Part shown: piece after piece, positions 1-7,776 of the stretch
How the letters are laid out: the number at the start of each line of letters is the position of its first letter
Numbering within the stretch: position 1 is the stretch's first letter
Assembly (NCBI RefSeq): GCF_029625215.1
Contig: NZ_CP121197.1
Location: 806,001 to 870,000 of the forward strand
Reading direction: 5' to 3'
DNA length: 64,000 nt
From: Aurantibacillus circumpalustris
GTDB lineage: Bacteria; Bacteroidota; Bacteroidia; B-17B0; Aurantibacillaceae
Translations under genes and position numbers: made by a program
Notes under the pieces: generated by a model
What the model was told of the DNA's origin: nothing
The model's database searches: none
Seen by the model: the letters and a program-made list of their open reading frames with translations, nothing else

Positions 1-1012
1 ATGTAAAAATTATTTGGAGAAAGGCTGGAGTACACTTTATCCCATTGATAGCTACACAAGCTCTCTGCCTGACAACAACCGTTATGAAGAAACTTTAGGA
101 AAAGAAAAACCAATTTTCCCTTACGAATTTAAAACTCAAATAGAAAAAGCTAAATGGGGAATAATTAAAACTATACCTGCAGGAAATTCGCTTACTAAGG
201 ATCTGGCTCTTACTTGCATTTTGAGCGAGTCACTCGGAAAAGGCAGCGAAACAGATTTGCTTAGCATTAGTTTTTCAAGTACTGATTATATTGGTCACGC
301 TTTTGGCACAAGGGCGATTGAAACGGAAGATGTTTATTTACGTTTAGATAAGGATATAGAAGAGATTTTAATTACTCTGGACAAAGAACTTGGAGAAGGT
401 AATTATACAGTGTTTCTAACCGCCGATCATGGTGGTGCAGATGTGCCAAATCATTTATTAGACTATAAAATTTTAGCAGGTTACATTAACGAAAAACAAA
501 TAGTTAAAGCCGTAAAAAAATACTTTAAAACAAACTATTCGGACACTTTACTTTTCGCGAATATGAGCAACGAACAAGTTTTTTTAAATGAACAAAAAAT
601 TACTGAGCTTAAATTAAATAAGAATGATTTAGAAACTGATCTTGCTTCCTTTTTAATTACTCTCCCAGGAATTGCAGAAGCGTACACTTCTATCTCATTA
701 AAAAATACAAGTTATCCGGCTAACGATTTTAAAACTCTTTTGCAGAACGGCTACAATCATAAACTCAGTGGCAACGTTGCTATAATTTACCAACCAGCCT
801 GGATGGATCATGCCGAAAAAGGCACAACTCACGGCGCCGCTTATAATTACGACACACATGTTCCGGTTATTTTTTACGGCATGGGAATTCCTAAAGGCGA
901 TTCTTATAAGTATATAAGCATTACTCAAATTGCACCAACGGTATGCGAACTTCTTAAAATCAATCAACCTAATGGCTCAACAGCAGAGCCTTTGAATGAT
1001 TATTTTAAATGA
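1..1012 (+). CDS. PafA-type alkaline phosphatase / nucleotide pyrophosphatase, 5' end missing
   Basis: This is the C-terminal part of an alkaline-phosphatase-superfamily enzyme. The frame is open to the left edge (first whole codon at base 2), so the TTG at base 14 is an artefact of truncation and the true start lies outside the window. Metal-site motifs are visible in order: STDYIGH (bases ~270-300), TADHGG (~419-436) and TTHGAAYNYDTH (~820-860), the Asp/His ligands expected for the two-zinc site. The catalytic Thr and signal peptide would be upstream. PafA-like enzymes are periplasmic phosphomonoesterases in Bacteroidota; a type I phosphodiesterase is the alternative. It converges on the AsmA-like gene. 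Confidence 0.85.
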   Translation, partial: CKNYLEKGWSTLYPIDSYTSSLPDNNRYEETLGKEKPIFPYEFKTQIEKAKWGIIKTIPAGNSLTKDLALTCILSESLGKGSETDLLSISFSSTDYIGHAFGTRAIETEDVYLRLDKDIEEILITLDKELGEGNYTVFLTADHGGADVPNHLLDYKILAGYINEKQIVKAVKKYFKTNYSDTLLFANMSNEQVFLNEQKITELKLNKNDLETDLASFLITLPGIAEAYTSISLKNTSYPANDFKTLLQNGYNHKLSGNVAIIYQPAWMDHAEKGTTHGAAYNYDTHVPVIFYGMGIPKGDSYKYISITQIAPTVCELLKINQPNGSTAEPLNDYFK

Positions 1013-1025
1013 TTTAAGACTGAGA

Positions 1026-3416
1026 TTATTTTTTGTTGTGTTCCTTATGTCCCAAACTAATTTTCATTTTTTTGCTTGGACCATTAAAGTTCAATTTTAA
1101 ACCCTTCGTGTTCTCTGCGCTTTGCCCTGTGCTTTTTGGTACATAGTTTTTTCCCCGGCGCTTAAGGTTACTCCAAGGAACTAGAATGTTCATATTTGAG
1201 TTGCCGTTAAAGTTATAAAGTCCATCCACTACAAATAAGTTCAATACATTGGATGCAATTTCCAACTCATCGATTTGCATTTCGTAGCCTTTGAGTTTAA
1301 ATTTTTCGTTTAATTCAGAAAACGTTACGTCATTAAAATCACGGTTCCTAAAAAGGAAATTCGAGAGGTTCTGCACAGGTTCAAAGTTTATAAGGTGGCC
1401 ATTCGTTAATTTCAACTTCACGTCGCCCAGCATTGTTTCAGGTTTCAGATTCATGTTATTATCTAATTCCGTTTTAAAATTTCCATTTAAAGAAATGTTT
1501 CCTTTAAGGTTAGATGCAACAACTGCTTCTTGTCCGAAGTTTTCAAACTGCGTGAAAAGCTTGTTCACGTTTACATCCTCGATTGCAATATCTGCATCCA
1601 GTTTATTAAAATTTTTAATATTCGCTTTGCCCTTTATAGTTCCATCACAGGTATTTACTGAAAGGGATTTAACATCGAGCGAATTATCTTTGTAGAAAAG
1701 TGCAACATCTGCATTATTGGCCTCAACCTTTCTGAATAGAAGATGTTTCGCAAAAAGACTCACATCAAATTCGAACTGACTCTCACTCATTTTTTCTTTA
1801 TTATTCTTCGATTCTTTAGTTTGTGGCTTTTTAACCTCTTCGCGCGTAACAAAAAGCGGATCCAGTGTTAGCATGTCGGTACGGGCAGAAATTGTTGCTT
1901 TAAATTTTTTTGTAAAACCAAAAATATACAGCACAAACCCTTCCACTTTTCCTTTCACATTCGCATTGGCAATATCTGTTATCACACTTAAGTTATCGAA
2001 TTCCATATCTCGATTATTTAATTGTGATTGACCGTTTATGGTGTACACATAGGGTCTATCCAATTCTTTGTAACTTAAATTTTTAAACGTTAACACAGCG
2101 CCGAGATTCATTGGACTCTGCAAAAATTCTTTGCTATTCAATTTATTTGTTGGCCCGCTATAACTCAACCTAGCATTTGCAGATCCTTTTAAAACAAAGG
2201 CCTTTGATACTTCATAAGGAATTTTATTTGCCTCGATTAATAAATTCGCTTTAATATCAATATATGGTTGTACTAAGTTTGTTACACTTACCGAAGCGGT
2301 AAATGGAAAATCATACACTTTTCCTTTAATAGGCTCAAAGATCACAGAAGCATGTTCTGCATCTCCTTTTTGTTTTGTTGAATCTATGCTTCTTATTCTT
2401 CCCCTAAAATCTAATTCCGAATATGGAATCTTACTATTACCAATTAAAAGATCACAATTTTCACCAACAACTTCCGCTATGATAACAGGTTCCTCTCTTT
2501 TACCAATATTCACAACTAACAGTATTTTGGCGTCAACAGGACGTTTTACTTCAAAATTCTGAAGCATCTTTCTCATTTTTGGATTAAGCAAAGTGATTAC
2601 ACGCTCGTACTTAATTTTTTTGCTTTCGATTTGTAAGGCTAATTTCTTTTCTTCGCCAAAATTTATAAGTGATGTAACATTATATGGGTGATTCTCAATC
2701 TCAACGAAAGAAGGTGGATGAATGCAAATCGTTTTTGTTTCGAATAAATAGTTAACATCCAAATTAAGTGTCGTTCTGGTGTTTTTAAGAAACGCGCCTT
2801 TTTCCGGATTAAATAAAAGTTCCTCTACAAGCGTTTTTCCGTTCACAGTAGCCTTTAAACCTTCCGCATACTGCTTCAAACGGATATCTACGTCCATAAA
2901 GTTTATGGAGATATTTTGAGCACGCTCTTTATTTACAAATTTGAATTTTACATTTTTGATCGCAACCTTATTTAGACCAAAACTAATTGGGGAATGTTTG
3001 CTGGTATCAATAGCTTGTTTTTTAAATTCGAAGTTTTTAGTGCCGTTTTCATTTCTCACCAATAAAACTTCAGCGTCGCTAATAGAAATATATTTTACAA
3101 TAAATTCTTTATTGAGCATTTTTTTAAGGTTAAAAGACAGAGACAAAGATCCCGCTTTAAGAAGTGGTTCGTTCTTTCCGGTAAGTTCATTCGCAATAAA
3201 AACATCTTTGAGCTTAACAGAAGCCTGTGGCCAATTATCAAAAAAAGAAACACGAATATCTTTTACTTGAAGTGTAAGTCCGTAGTTCGTTTTTAAATTG
3301 TCAACTAAAAGTGCTGTTAATTCTTTTTTATAAAATGTAATGATAACAAAGACTGTTCCTCCGGCAAGAATAAGAAGTATCAAAAGTCCTATTAAAATTC
3401 GCTTGAGGTATTTCAT
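1026..3416 (-). CDS. AsmA-like inner-membrane protein
   Basis: A 796-residue protein with a single N-terminal membrane anchor (about residues 7-29) followed by a long beta-rich periplasmic region. The C-terminal ~200 residues carry the AsmA-like pattern (a G-x-V-K-L-K-L-x-N-G-H-L-I-N-F segment, then a strand-rich end). A charged Lys/Glu linker lies near residues 550-565. AsmA/TamB/YhdP-family proteins form beta-groove bridges implicated in phospholipid transport to the outer membrane. That role is inferred from the family; nothing here identifies a substrate. It is the last gene of a minus-strand run beginning at 6523, 98 bases after the methyltransferase. Confidence 0.8.
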   Translation of the reverse strand: MKYLKRILIGLLILLILAGGTVFVIITFYKKELTALLVDNLKTNYGLTLQVKDIRVSFFDNWPQASVKLKDVFIANELTGKNEPLLKAGSLSLSFNLKKMLNKEFIVKYISISDAEVLLVRNENGTKNFEFKKQAIDTSKHSPISFGLNKVAIKNVKFKFVNKERAQNISINFMDVDIRLKQYAEGLKATVNGKTLVEELLFNPEKGAFLKNTRTTLNLDVNYLFETKTICIHPPSFVEIENHPYNVTSLINFGEEKKLALQIESKKIKYERVITLLNPKMRKMLQNFEVKRPVDAKILLVVNIGKREEPVIIAEVVGENCDLLIGNSKIPYSELDFRGRIRSIDSTKQKGDAEHASVIFEPIKGKVYDFPFTASVSVTNLVQPYIDIKANLLIEANKIPYEVSKAFVLKGSANARLSYSGPTNKLNSKEFLQSPMNLGAVLTFKNLSYKELDRPYVYTINGQSQLNNRDMEFDNLSVITDIANANVKGKVEGFVLYIFGFTKKFKATISARTDMLTLDPLFVTREEVKKPQTKESKNNKEKMSESQFEFDVSLFAKHLLFRKVEANNADVALFYKDNSLDVKSLSVNTCDGTIKGKANIKNFNKLDADIAIEDVNVNKLFTQFENFGQEAVVASNLKGNISLNGNFKTELDNNMNLKPETMLGDVKLKLTNGHLINFEPVQNLSNFLFRNRDFNDVTFSELNEKFKLKGYEMQIDELEIASNVLNLFVVDGLYNFNGNSNMNILVPWSNLKRRGKNYVPKSTGQSAENTKGLKLNFNGPSKKMKISLGHKEHNKK

Positions 3417-3514
3417 GGATAAATGAAAATTGGAGTTTAACTTAATTTTCAGGCATAGCTAATGTAATAAATAATTAGTCTTAGCAATTAGCTTTTGTCT
3501 TTACTTAATTAAGA

Positions 3515-4144
3515 TTAGTCGAATTTTTTGGCAATTAAAACTAAATCCATTGTTTCGGCTTCGGGAAATGCTTTACGTTCTGTGTAAATAAGGCTGAATC
3601 CATTGTTTTGTAGCGCTTCTTGAAGATAATCAGCTTGGTGATAATGAATGAACATTTCATCTTTTCCATCACTTGATTTTTTTAATCCTGACTTTTCATA
3701 ATCGTCTTCCATGGTGCTTATATATAAAAGGCCACCCTTCTTCAAAAGCTCGGAAGAATTTCTTATAAGATCTATAGCTTCTTCTTTTGTAAGATATGGT
3801 AAACAAAAGCCGCACATGATTGCGTCAAACTTTTTGTTTAATGAATCTATGTTTCTACAATCCATTTCTTTAAACTCCGCGCTTGGATTATTTTCTTGCG
3901 CCAGTTCAAGCATTTTAAGCGCAAGGTCAATTCCTAAAATTTTAAGATCTGGCTTTTGTTTTAAAAGATACTTGGTAATGTTGCCAGGACCGCAGGCTAC
4001 GTCAAGTAACTCAGCACTATTTTTGGTTATGTGAGAACAAAACAAATCAAAAGTATCGTTGTAGAGATCAAAGTCCATAAACCTTTCTTGATAATCATTT
4101 GCTCGTCTATCAAAAATTTCTACCGCTATTTTTGTTTTATTCAT
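3515..4144 (-). CDS. Class I SAM-dependent methyltransferase
   Basis: A 209-residue Rossmann-fold methyltransferase. Motif I reads LLDVACGPGNITKYLL (residues ~42-57), the acidic end of strand beta2 is GIDLALKMLE, and a post-motif MDCRNID and GFCLPYL follow, the usual order for the Methyltransf_11/25 type. The substrate cannot be inferred: it has no extra domain, and its neighbours (KdnB-like dehydrogenase 17 bases upstream, AsmA-like gene downstream) only suggest an envelope connection. Confidence 0.85.
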   Translation of the reverse strand: MNKTKIAVEIFDRRANDYQERFMDFDLYNDTFDLFCSHITKNSAELLDVACGPGNITKYLLKQKPDLKILGIDLALKMLELAQENNPSAEFKEMDCRNIDSLNKKFDAIMCGFCLPYLTKEEAIDLIRNSSELLKKGGLLYISTMEDDYEKSGLKKSSDGKDEMFIHYHQADYLQEALQNNGFSLIYTERKAFPEAETMDLVLIAKKFD

Positions 4145-4161
4145 AGATAAAAAAATTTGTT

Positions 4162-5244
4162 CTAGAGTCTCCTAAACAAATCTTTAATATAGTCCATCGT
4201 GGCAATCTCTTTATAATTCTCGCCAAAGGCATGGTTCCACATAAAAGGTAAATTGTAACTTACGGTTGCCATCTTATCGAGCGTTTCTTCGTCCCAATCT
4301 TTGCTTAAATTTTGAGGAAGTGTGATCTCATGCTTTTTAATCATTTGCATAAACTCACTATGGCCTTGCGGGTAAATATCTGCCAGGTGCTGGAAGATCA
4401 CACAGTTTGCATAACAATGTCTGGTACCATGAATTTTTGATAAACCATAGCTCAAAGCATGGCATACACCCACTTCGCTGTAGGTTAAACTTAAGCCGCC
4501 CATTAATGATGCTACCATTAATATATCATCATTCTCAGGCGAACGGCCAGACTTTTCATTCAAATACACCTCACGACATAAATGCAAAGCCTGATCACCA
4601 TACGCTAAACTAAATGCGTTATTGCGAATACCGTTATGAGATTCGATACAATGAATGTATGTATCCATACCCGTATAAAACCACCAATCGGTTGGTACGC
4701 TAGCAATTAACTCAGGATCTAAAATAACTTGATTGAAAACCGTCCAATCACATTTTAAACCCAATTTCTTTTCAGGACCCGTAAGTACTGCTGTCATGGA
4801 CACTTCAGCACCTGTACCGGAAATTGTTGGTACGCCTAAATGGTAAATTCCAGGCTTTTTAATAAGATTCAATCCTTGGTACAAAGTAGAAGAACCTTCG
4901 TTGGTAACCATTAAGGATAAGGCTTTTGCGATGTCCATAATACTTCCACCACCAATTCCAATAATGCCACTTGGTAATCCTTTTTTAGAAAGAATTTCTT
5001 CGCGCAAACTATCAATTTGATCAGTAGTTGGCTCGTAGGAATCTACATCTACAAAAAAGACAAGGTCTTCTTGTTTATTTTGAAGTTTATTACTAAGAGG
5101 TTTTCCTTTAAAATAATTATCGACTATAAAAACAAAATACTTATTGTTTTCTTTTCTAATAGGTGCAATGGTTTCATCTAACTGTGAAAATGAACCACGG
5201 CCATAAGTAACGCGATCAATGTTTTTGAAATTTTTGTGTGTCAT
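4162..5244 (-). CDS. kdnB: Iron-containing alcohol dehydrogenase, KdnB-like (3-deoxy-manno-octulosonate 8-oxidase)
   Basis: A 360-residue group III (iron-containing) alcohol dehydrogenase. It has the NAD(P)-binding GIGGGSIMDIAKALSL (residues ~96-111), GTGAEVS (~143-149), and metal ligands at D194, H198, H262 and H276, the same spacing as lactaldehyde reductase FucO. From memory, the start (THKNFKNIDRVTYGRGSF) and the segment WFYTGMDTYIHCIES closely resemble Shewanella KdnB, which oxidises Kdo at C8 so that the aminotransferase KdnA can make 8-amino-Kdo for LPS. No kdnA-like gene is in this window, so the assignment rests on similarity alone. It starts 15 bases after the superoxide dismutase gene. 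Confidence 0.72.
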   Translation of the reverse strand: MTHKNFKNIDRVTYGRGSFSQLDETIAPIRKENNKYFVFIVDNYFKGKPLSNKLQNKQEDLVFFVDVDSYEPTTDQIDSLREEILSKKGLPSGIIGIGGGSIMDIAKALSLMVTNEGSSTLYQGLNLIKKPGIYHLGVPTISGTGAEVSMTAVLTGPEKKLGLKCDWTVFNQVILDPELIASVPTDWWFYTGMDTYIHCIESHNGIRNNAFSLAYGDQALHLCREVYLNEKSGRSPENDDILMVASLMGGLSLTYSEVGVCHALSYGLSKIHGTRHCYANCVIFQHLADIYPQGHSEFMQMIKKHEITLPQNLSKDWDEETLDKMATVSYNLPFMWNHAFGENYKEIATMDYIKDLFRRL

Positions 5245-5259
5245 GAGTGTGATTTGTCT

Positions 5260-6012
5260 TTACTTCCCAGTAAACAATTTATCTGCCATTTCCCAGTTTA
5301 TGAGGTGCCACCAATTGCTAATGTATTCAGGGCGACGATTTTGATATTTAAGATAAAAAGCGTGTTCCCAAAGATCGAGTACTAAAACCGGTCGCCCATT
5401 TTCAGGAACAACTTTCATTAAGGGATTATCTTGGTTTGAAGTGGTGACAACTTTAAGATTGTTTTTTTCATCGGCAATTAACCAGCACCAGCCACTTCCA
5501 AAAATCTTATTCGCTTTTTCAGAAAATTCTTTTTGTAGTTCTTCTGGAAATTTAAAGTCTTTTGTAATTGCTTCCGCCAACTTCCCTACTGGTCTGTTTT
5601 CTTTTCTTTCTGGATTTGGTTTTAAAAGTGTCCAGAACAAGCAGTGATTATAGTATCCGCCAAGATTATTGCGAATCAGATCTGAGGTTTTCGAATCAAC
5701 GCTCATGCATTTACCCGCATCATCGGCGTCCATATTGATGTTACTTTTTTTGCGCTCAGCATTTAGTTTGTCAATGTACCCCTGGTGGTGTTTTGTGTGA
5801 TGGATTTCCATCGTTTTCTTATCTATAAAAGGTTCCAACGCATCGTATGCGAAAGGTAATTTTGGTAAAACAAACAGTGGGTCTGAAGATGACAATTGAT
5901 TACTAACGGCTTCCAGATTGTTGATACTTTCTTTACCAATAAGTCCACCTGCTAAACCGGTCAATCCAAGCAAGGCACTCTTTTTTAAAAAACTCCTTCT
6001 GTTATCACTCAT
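5260..6012 (-). CDS. Tat-exported Fe/Mn superoxide dismutase, Mn-type signature
   Basis: A 250-residue superoxide dismutase with a twin-arginine signal (NRRSFLKKSALLGLTGL, residues 4-20), so it should fold in the cytoplasm and act in the periplasm or at the envelope. Metal ligands are H71, H123, D213 and H217, in the contexts IHHTKHHQGY, GGYYNHCLFW and VLDLWEHAFY. The active-site Gln appears in SNQDNPLM (Q194), and the residue before the second His motif is Gly, the pattern of Mn rather than Fe enzymes. Metal use needs assay, since cambialistic forms exist. The ATG lies one base after the stop of the biotin carrier gene, indicating one transcript. Confidence 0.92.
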   Translation of the reverse strand: MSDNRRSFLKKSALLGLTGLAGGLIGKESINNLEAVSNQLSSSDPLFVLPKLPFAYDALEPFIDKKTMEIHHTKHHQGYIDKLNAERKKSNINMDADDAGKCMSVDSKTSDLIRNNLGGYYNHCLFWTLLKPNPERKENRPVGKLAEAITKDFKFPEELQKEFSEKANKIFGSGWCWLIADEKNNLKVVTTSNQDNPLMKVVPENGRPVLVLDLWEHAFYLKYQNRRPEYISNWWHLINWEMADKLFTGK

Positions 6013-6013
6013 C

Positions 6014-6523
6014 CTAAAATTGTATCAGTAACTGGTTTTTTTCAACAGCAATGCCCTTAATAGCAGCAATTTTTTTAATCGTTCCGTCTGTTGGCGACTT
6101 AAGTATGTTTTCCATTTTCATGGCTTCTAATACTAATAATGCATCGCCTTTTTTAACTTCATCACCTTCATTCACTAAGATTTTTAAAACCATTCCAGGC
6201 ATTGGTGCTTTTATATCATTTACCTTTTTGGTAGCAAGATTGTCCAATCCAAGACTATGAAGCAACTCATCGTACTTATCTTTCAACTGCAAATTATATT
6301 TAACCGAATTTACTTTAAGCACAAGACTTTTTTCTTCTGCATTGATTTTCACAACATCTACTGTATAAGATTTGTTGTTGTATAAAATGTGATATTGGTA
6401 AGGACTAATTTTTAGAATATCACCATTTATCAGAGCTTCGTCAAGCTTACCATCAAAATGCGAATCATTGTGCTTTAAGTCTGTTTTAAGCACTTTCTTT
6501 CCATTAACTGTTACTGAATACAT
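6014..6523 (-). CDS. Biotin/lipoyl-binding carrier protein (BCCP-like)
   Basis: A 169-residue carrier protein. The C-terminal ~75 residues form the biotinyl domain, with the attachment sequence EAMKMEN and biotinyl-Lys at residue ~136, preceded by the typical APMPGMVLKILVNEGDEV strand pair. The N-terminal half resembles the short beta-rich region of Bacteroidota carriers of acetyl-/propionyl-CoA or pyruvate/oxaloacetate carboxylases. No carboxylase subunit is nearby, so the partner must be encoded elsewhere. It is the first gene of the minus-strand run 6523-1026. Confidence 0.88.
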   Translation of the reverse strand: MYSVTVNGKKVLKTDLKHNDSHFDGKLDEALINGDILKISPYQYHILYNNKSYTVDVVKINAEEKSLVLKVNSVKYNLQLKDKYDELLHSLGLDNLATKKVNDIKAPMPGMVLKILVNEGDEVKKGDALLVLEAMKMENILKSPTDGTIKKIAAIKGIAVEKNQLLIQF

Positions 6524-6544
6524 AGTACAAATTTAGTGTTATTA

Positions 6545-6580
6545 GCATAAAAAACCCTCTTCCAAAAAAGAAGAGGGTTT
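6545..6580 (-). terminator. Intrinsic terminator of the secreted protein gene at 6606
   Basis: A perfect 10-bp inverted repeat (6552-6561 with 6571-6580, nine-base loop) is followed on the minus strand by a T run. It lies 26 bases past the stop at 6606 and 22 bases upstream of the biotin carrier gene, separating the two transcripts. Confidence 0.85.
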
Positions 6581-6605
6581 AAACTACTTTTATCCGTAGT
6601 ACGGA

Positions 6606-7451
6606 CTATTTTTTAACGAATTCTCCCATTTTGTTATCAAAATTCAAGAAATAAGCACCTTTTGGAAGATTGCTTACATCAATTTTAGATCCAAATCCTT
6701 TTTTTACAATATTCCCGTATTGATCATAAATCTCATACATGGTTTCCATGCTCACGTCTGTTTTTCCTTTTGCAAAAAAATTGATGTCTTTGCTGGTTTT
6801 TAGTGGGGCGTAATCTATATCCTTAACGTCACTCATAAAATCGACTGCTTTACTCGTGCGAGGTAAGCCGCTATAATCGGTTTGACGAACACGTAATTGA
6901 TTTTTACCGCTGTGAGGTGCTATTTTAAAAGAATAATCATTACTGGTTGGCGTTCCAACTCCGTCAACCTCTCCAACCTTTACCCACTTGTTCCAACGGA
7001 ATTGCTCAATAATAAATGTTAATTTGCCTGTTTCAGATTTTGTTGACCACTTGAAAGTGCCGTCTTTATCCGCAGTCATGGCTATAACCTCATATGTACT
7101 CTTAGGCTTAAGAACTTCTGGATTCAACACTTTTGGTTTACAACCTTCTTTGTGAAAAATTTTAACCTCAACCTTATCGCCAATGTTTAATTTGTGAGGT
7201 TTTAAGTCAATTTCAAAGGCGCTCGAGGTCAATTCGTCTGTGGTAATATTATCGTTTACTTTTACTTCAGTTACACAAAAACCTACTCCACCTGGGCCAT
7301 AAGGATTTTGCACATACAATACCTTTCCTTGATATGTTCCTTCAAGAATTATTACATTTTGAGATTTTATAGCATTGGAGAGAACAAAAAAGCAAAAAGT
7401 ATATAGTATGAATCCCTTCATTAATTTTAAAAACCAACTGTTAACCTGCAA
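6606..7451 (-). CDS. Secreted protein with type IX-like C-terminal sorting domain
   Basis: A 281-residue exported protein of unknown function. A hydrophobic signal lies at residues ~11-28, ending around SNAIKSQ; Met11 (base 7421) is a possible better start because the first ten residues add nothing to the signal. The middle contains an Ig-like/fibronectin-like stretch (residues ~120-200). The last ~70 residues end in GNIVKKGFGSKIDVSNLPKG then AYFLNFDN, the short beta-sandwich pattern of type IX (Por) sorting domains, though the terminal basic tail is brief. It is transcribed alone and ends at the terminator at 6545-6580. Confidence 0.7.
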   Translation of the reverse strand: MQVNSWFLKLMKGFILYTFCFFVLSNAIKSQNVIILEGTYQGKVLYVQNPYGPGGVGFCVTEVKVNDNITTDELTSSAFEIDLKPHKLNIGDKVEVKIFHKEGCKPKVLNPEVLKPKSTYEVIAMTADKDGTFKWSTKSETGKLTFIIEQFRWNKWVKVGEVDGVGTPTSNDYSFKIAPHSGKNQLRVRQTDYSGLPRTSKAVDFMSDVKDIDYAPLKTSKDINFFAKGKTDVSMETMYEIYDQYGNIVKKGFGSKIDVSNLPKGAYFLNFDNKMGEFVKK

Positions 7452-7776
7452 TATTATAACCTAATTTCTGAATAACAAAATATATTTGGTCGAAAAATAC
7501 GATTTCTTTACCATATTATAAAGTAAAAAGTGGTATTTTTTCAACCCAAACTACTTCATAACGAAGTCTGAATTTATTGGCTCCTATGCCAATTTGATTT
7601 TTTATAACACTTCACATCACGCACATAACGCAATGTTTTGAGTTGAATTAAAAACGCGTCTTTTTTTACTTCTTCAACGTTATCTTTTTTAGTATTTTTA
7701 GAATCAATATGCCGAATCTGTTTAAGAAAAATGCGATTGCACACTCATGCACCCAAACAAAACTTGTAGCTCACGC
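7452..7776. other. Intergenic region between divergent genes
   Basis: This 325-base AT-rich gap separates the starts of two divergent genes for exported proteins. The only structure I see is a short hairpin, ATTGGC/GCCAAT at 7576-7581 and 7588-7593. Weak Bacteroidota -7-like stretches occur on both strands (for example TATCTTTT at 7681-7688, plus), none strong enough to call. No reading frame with coding character was seen. Confidence 0.5.

Noticed and set aside
7576-7593. ATTGGC/GCCAAT hairpin followed by T-rich DNA as a terminator
   Set aside because: No plus-strand gene ends nearby and the stem is only 6 bp, so I mention it only under the intergenic region.
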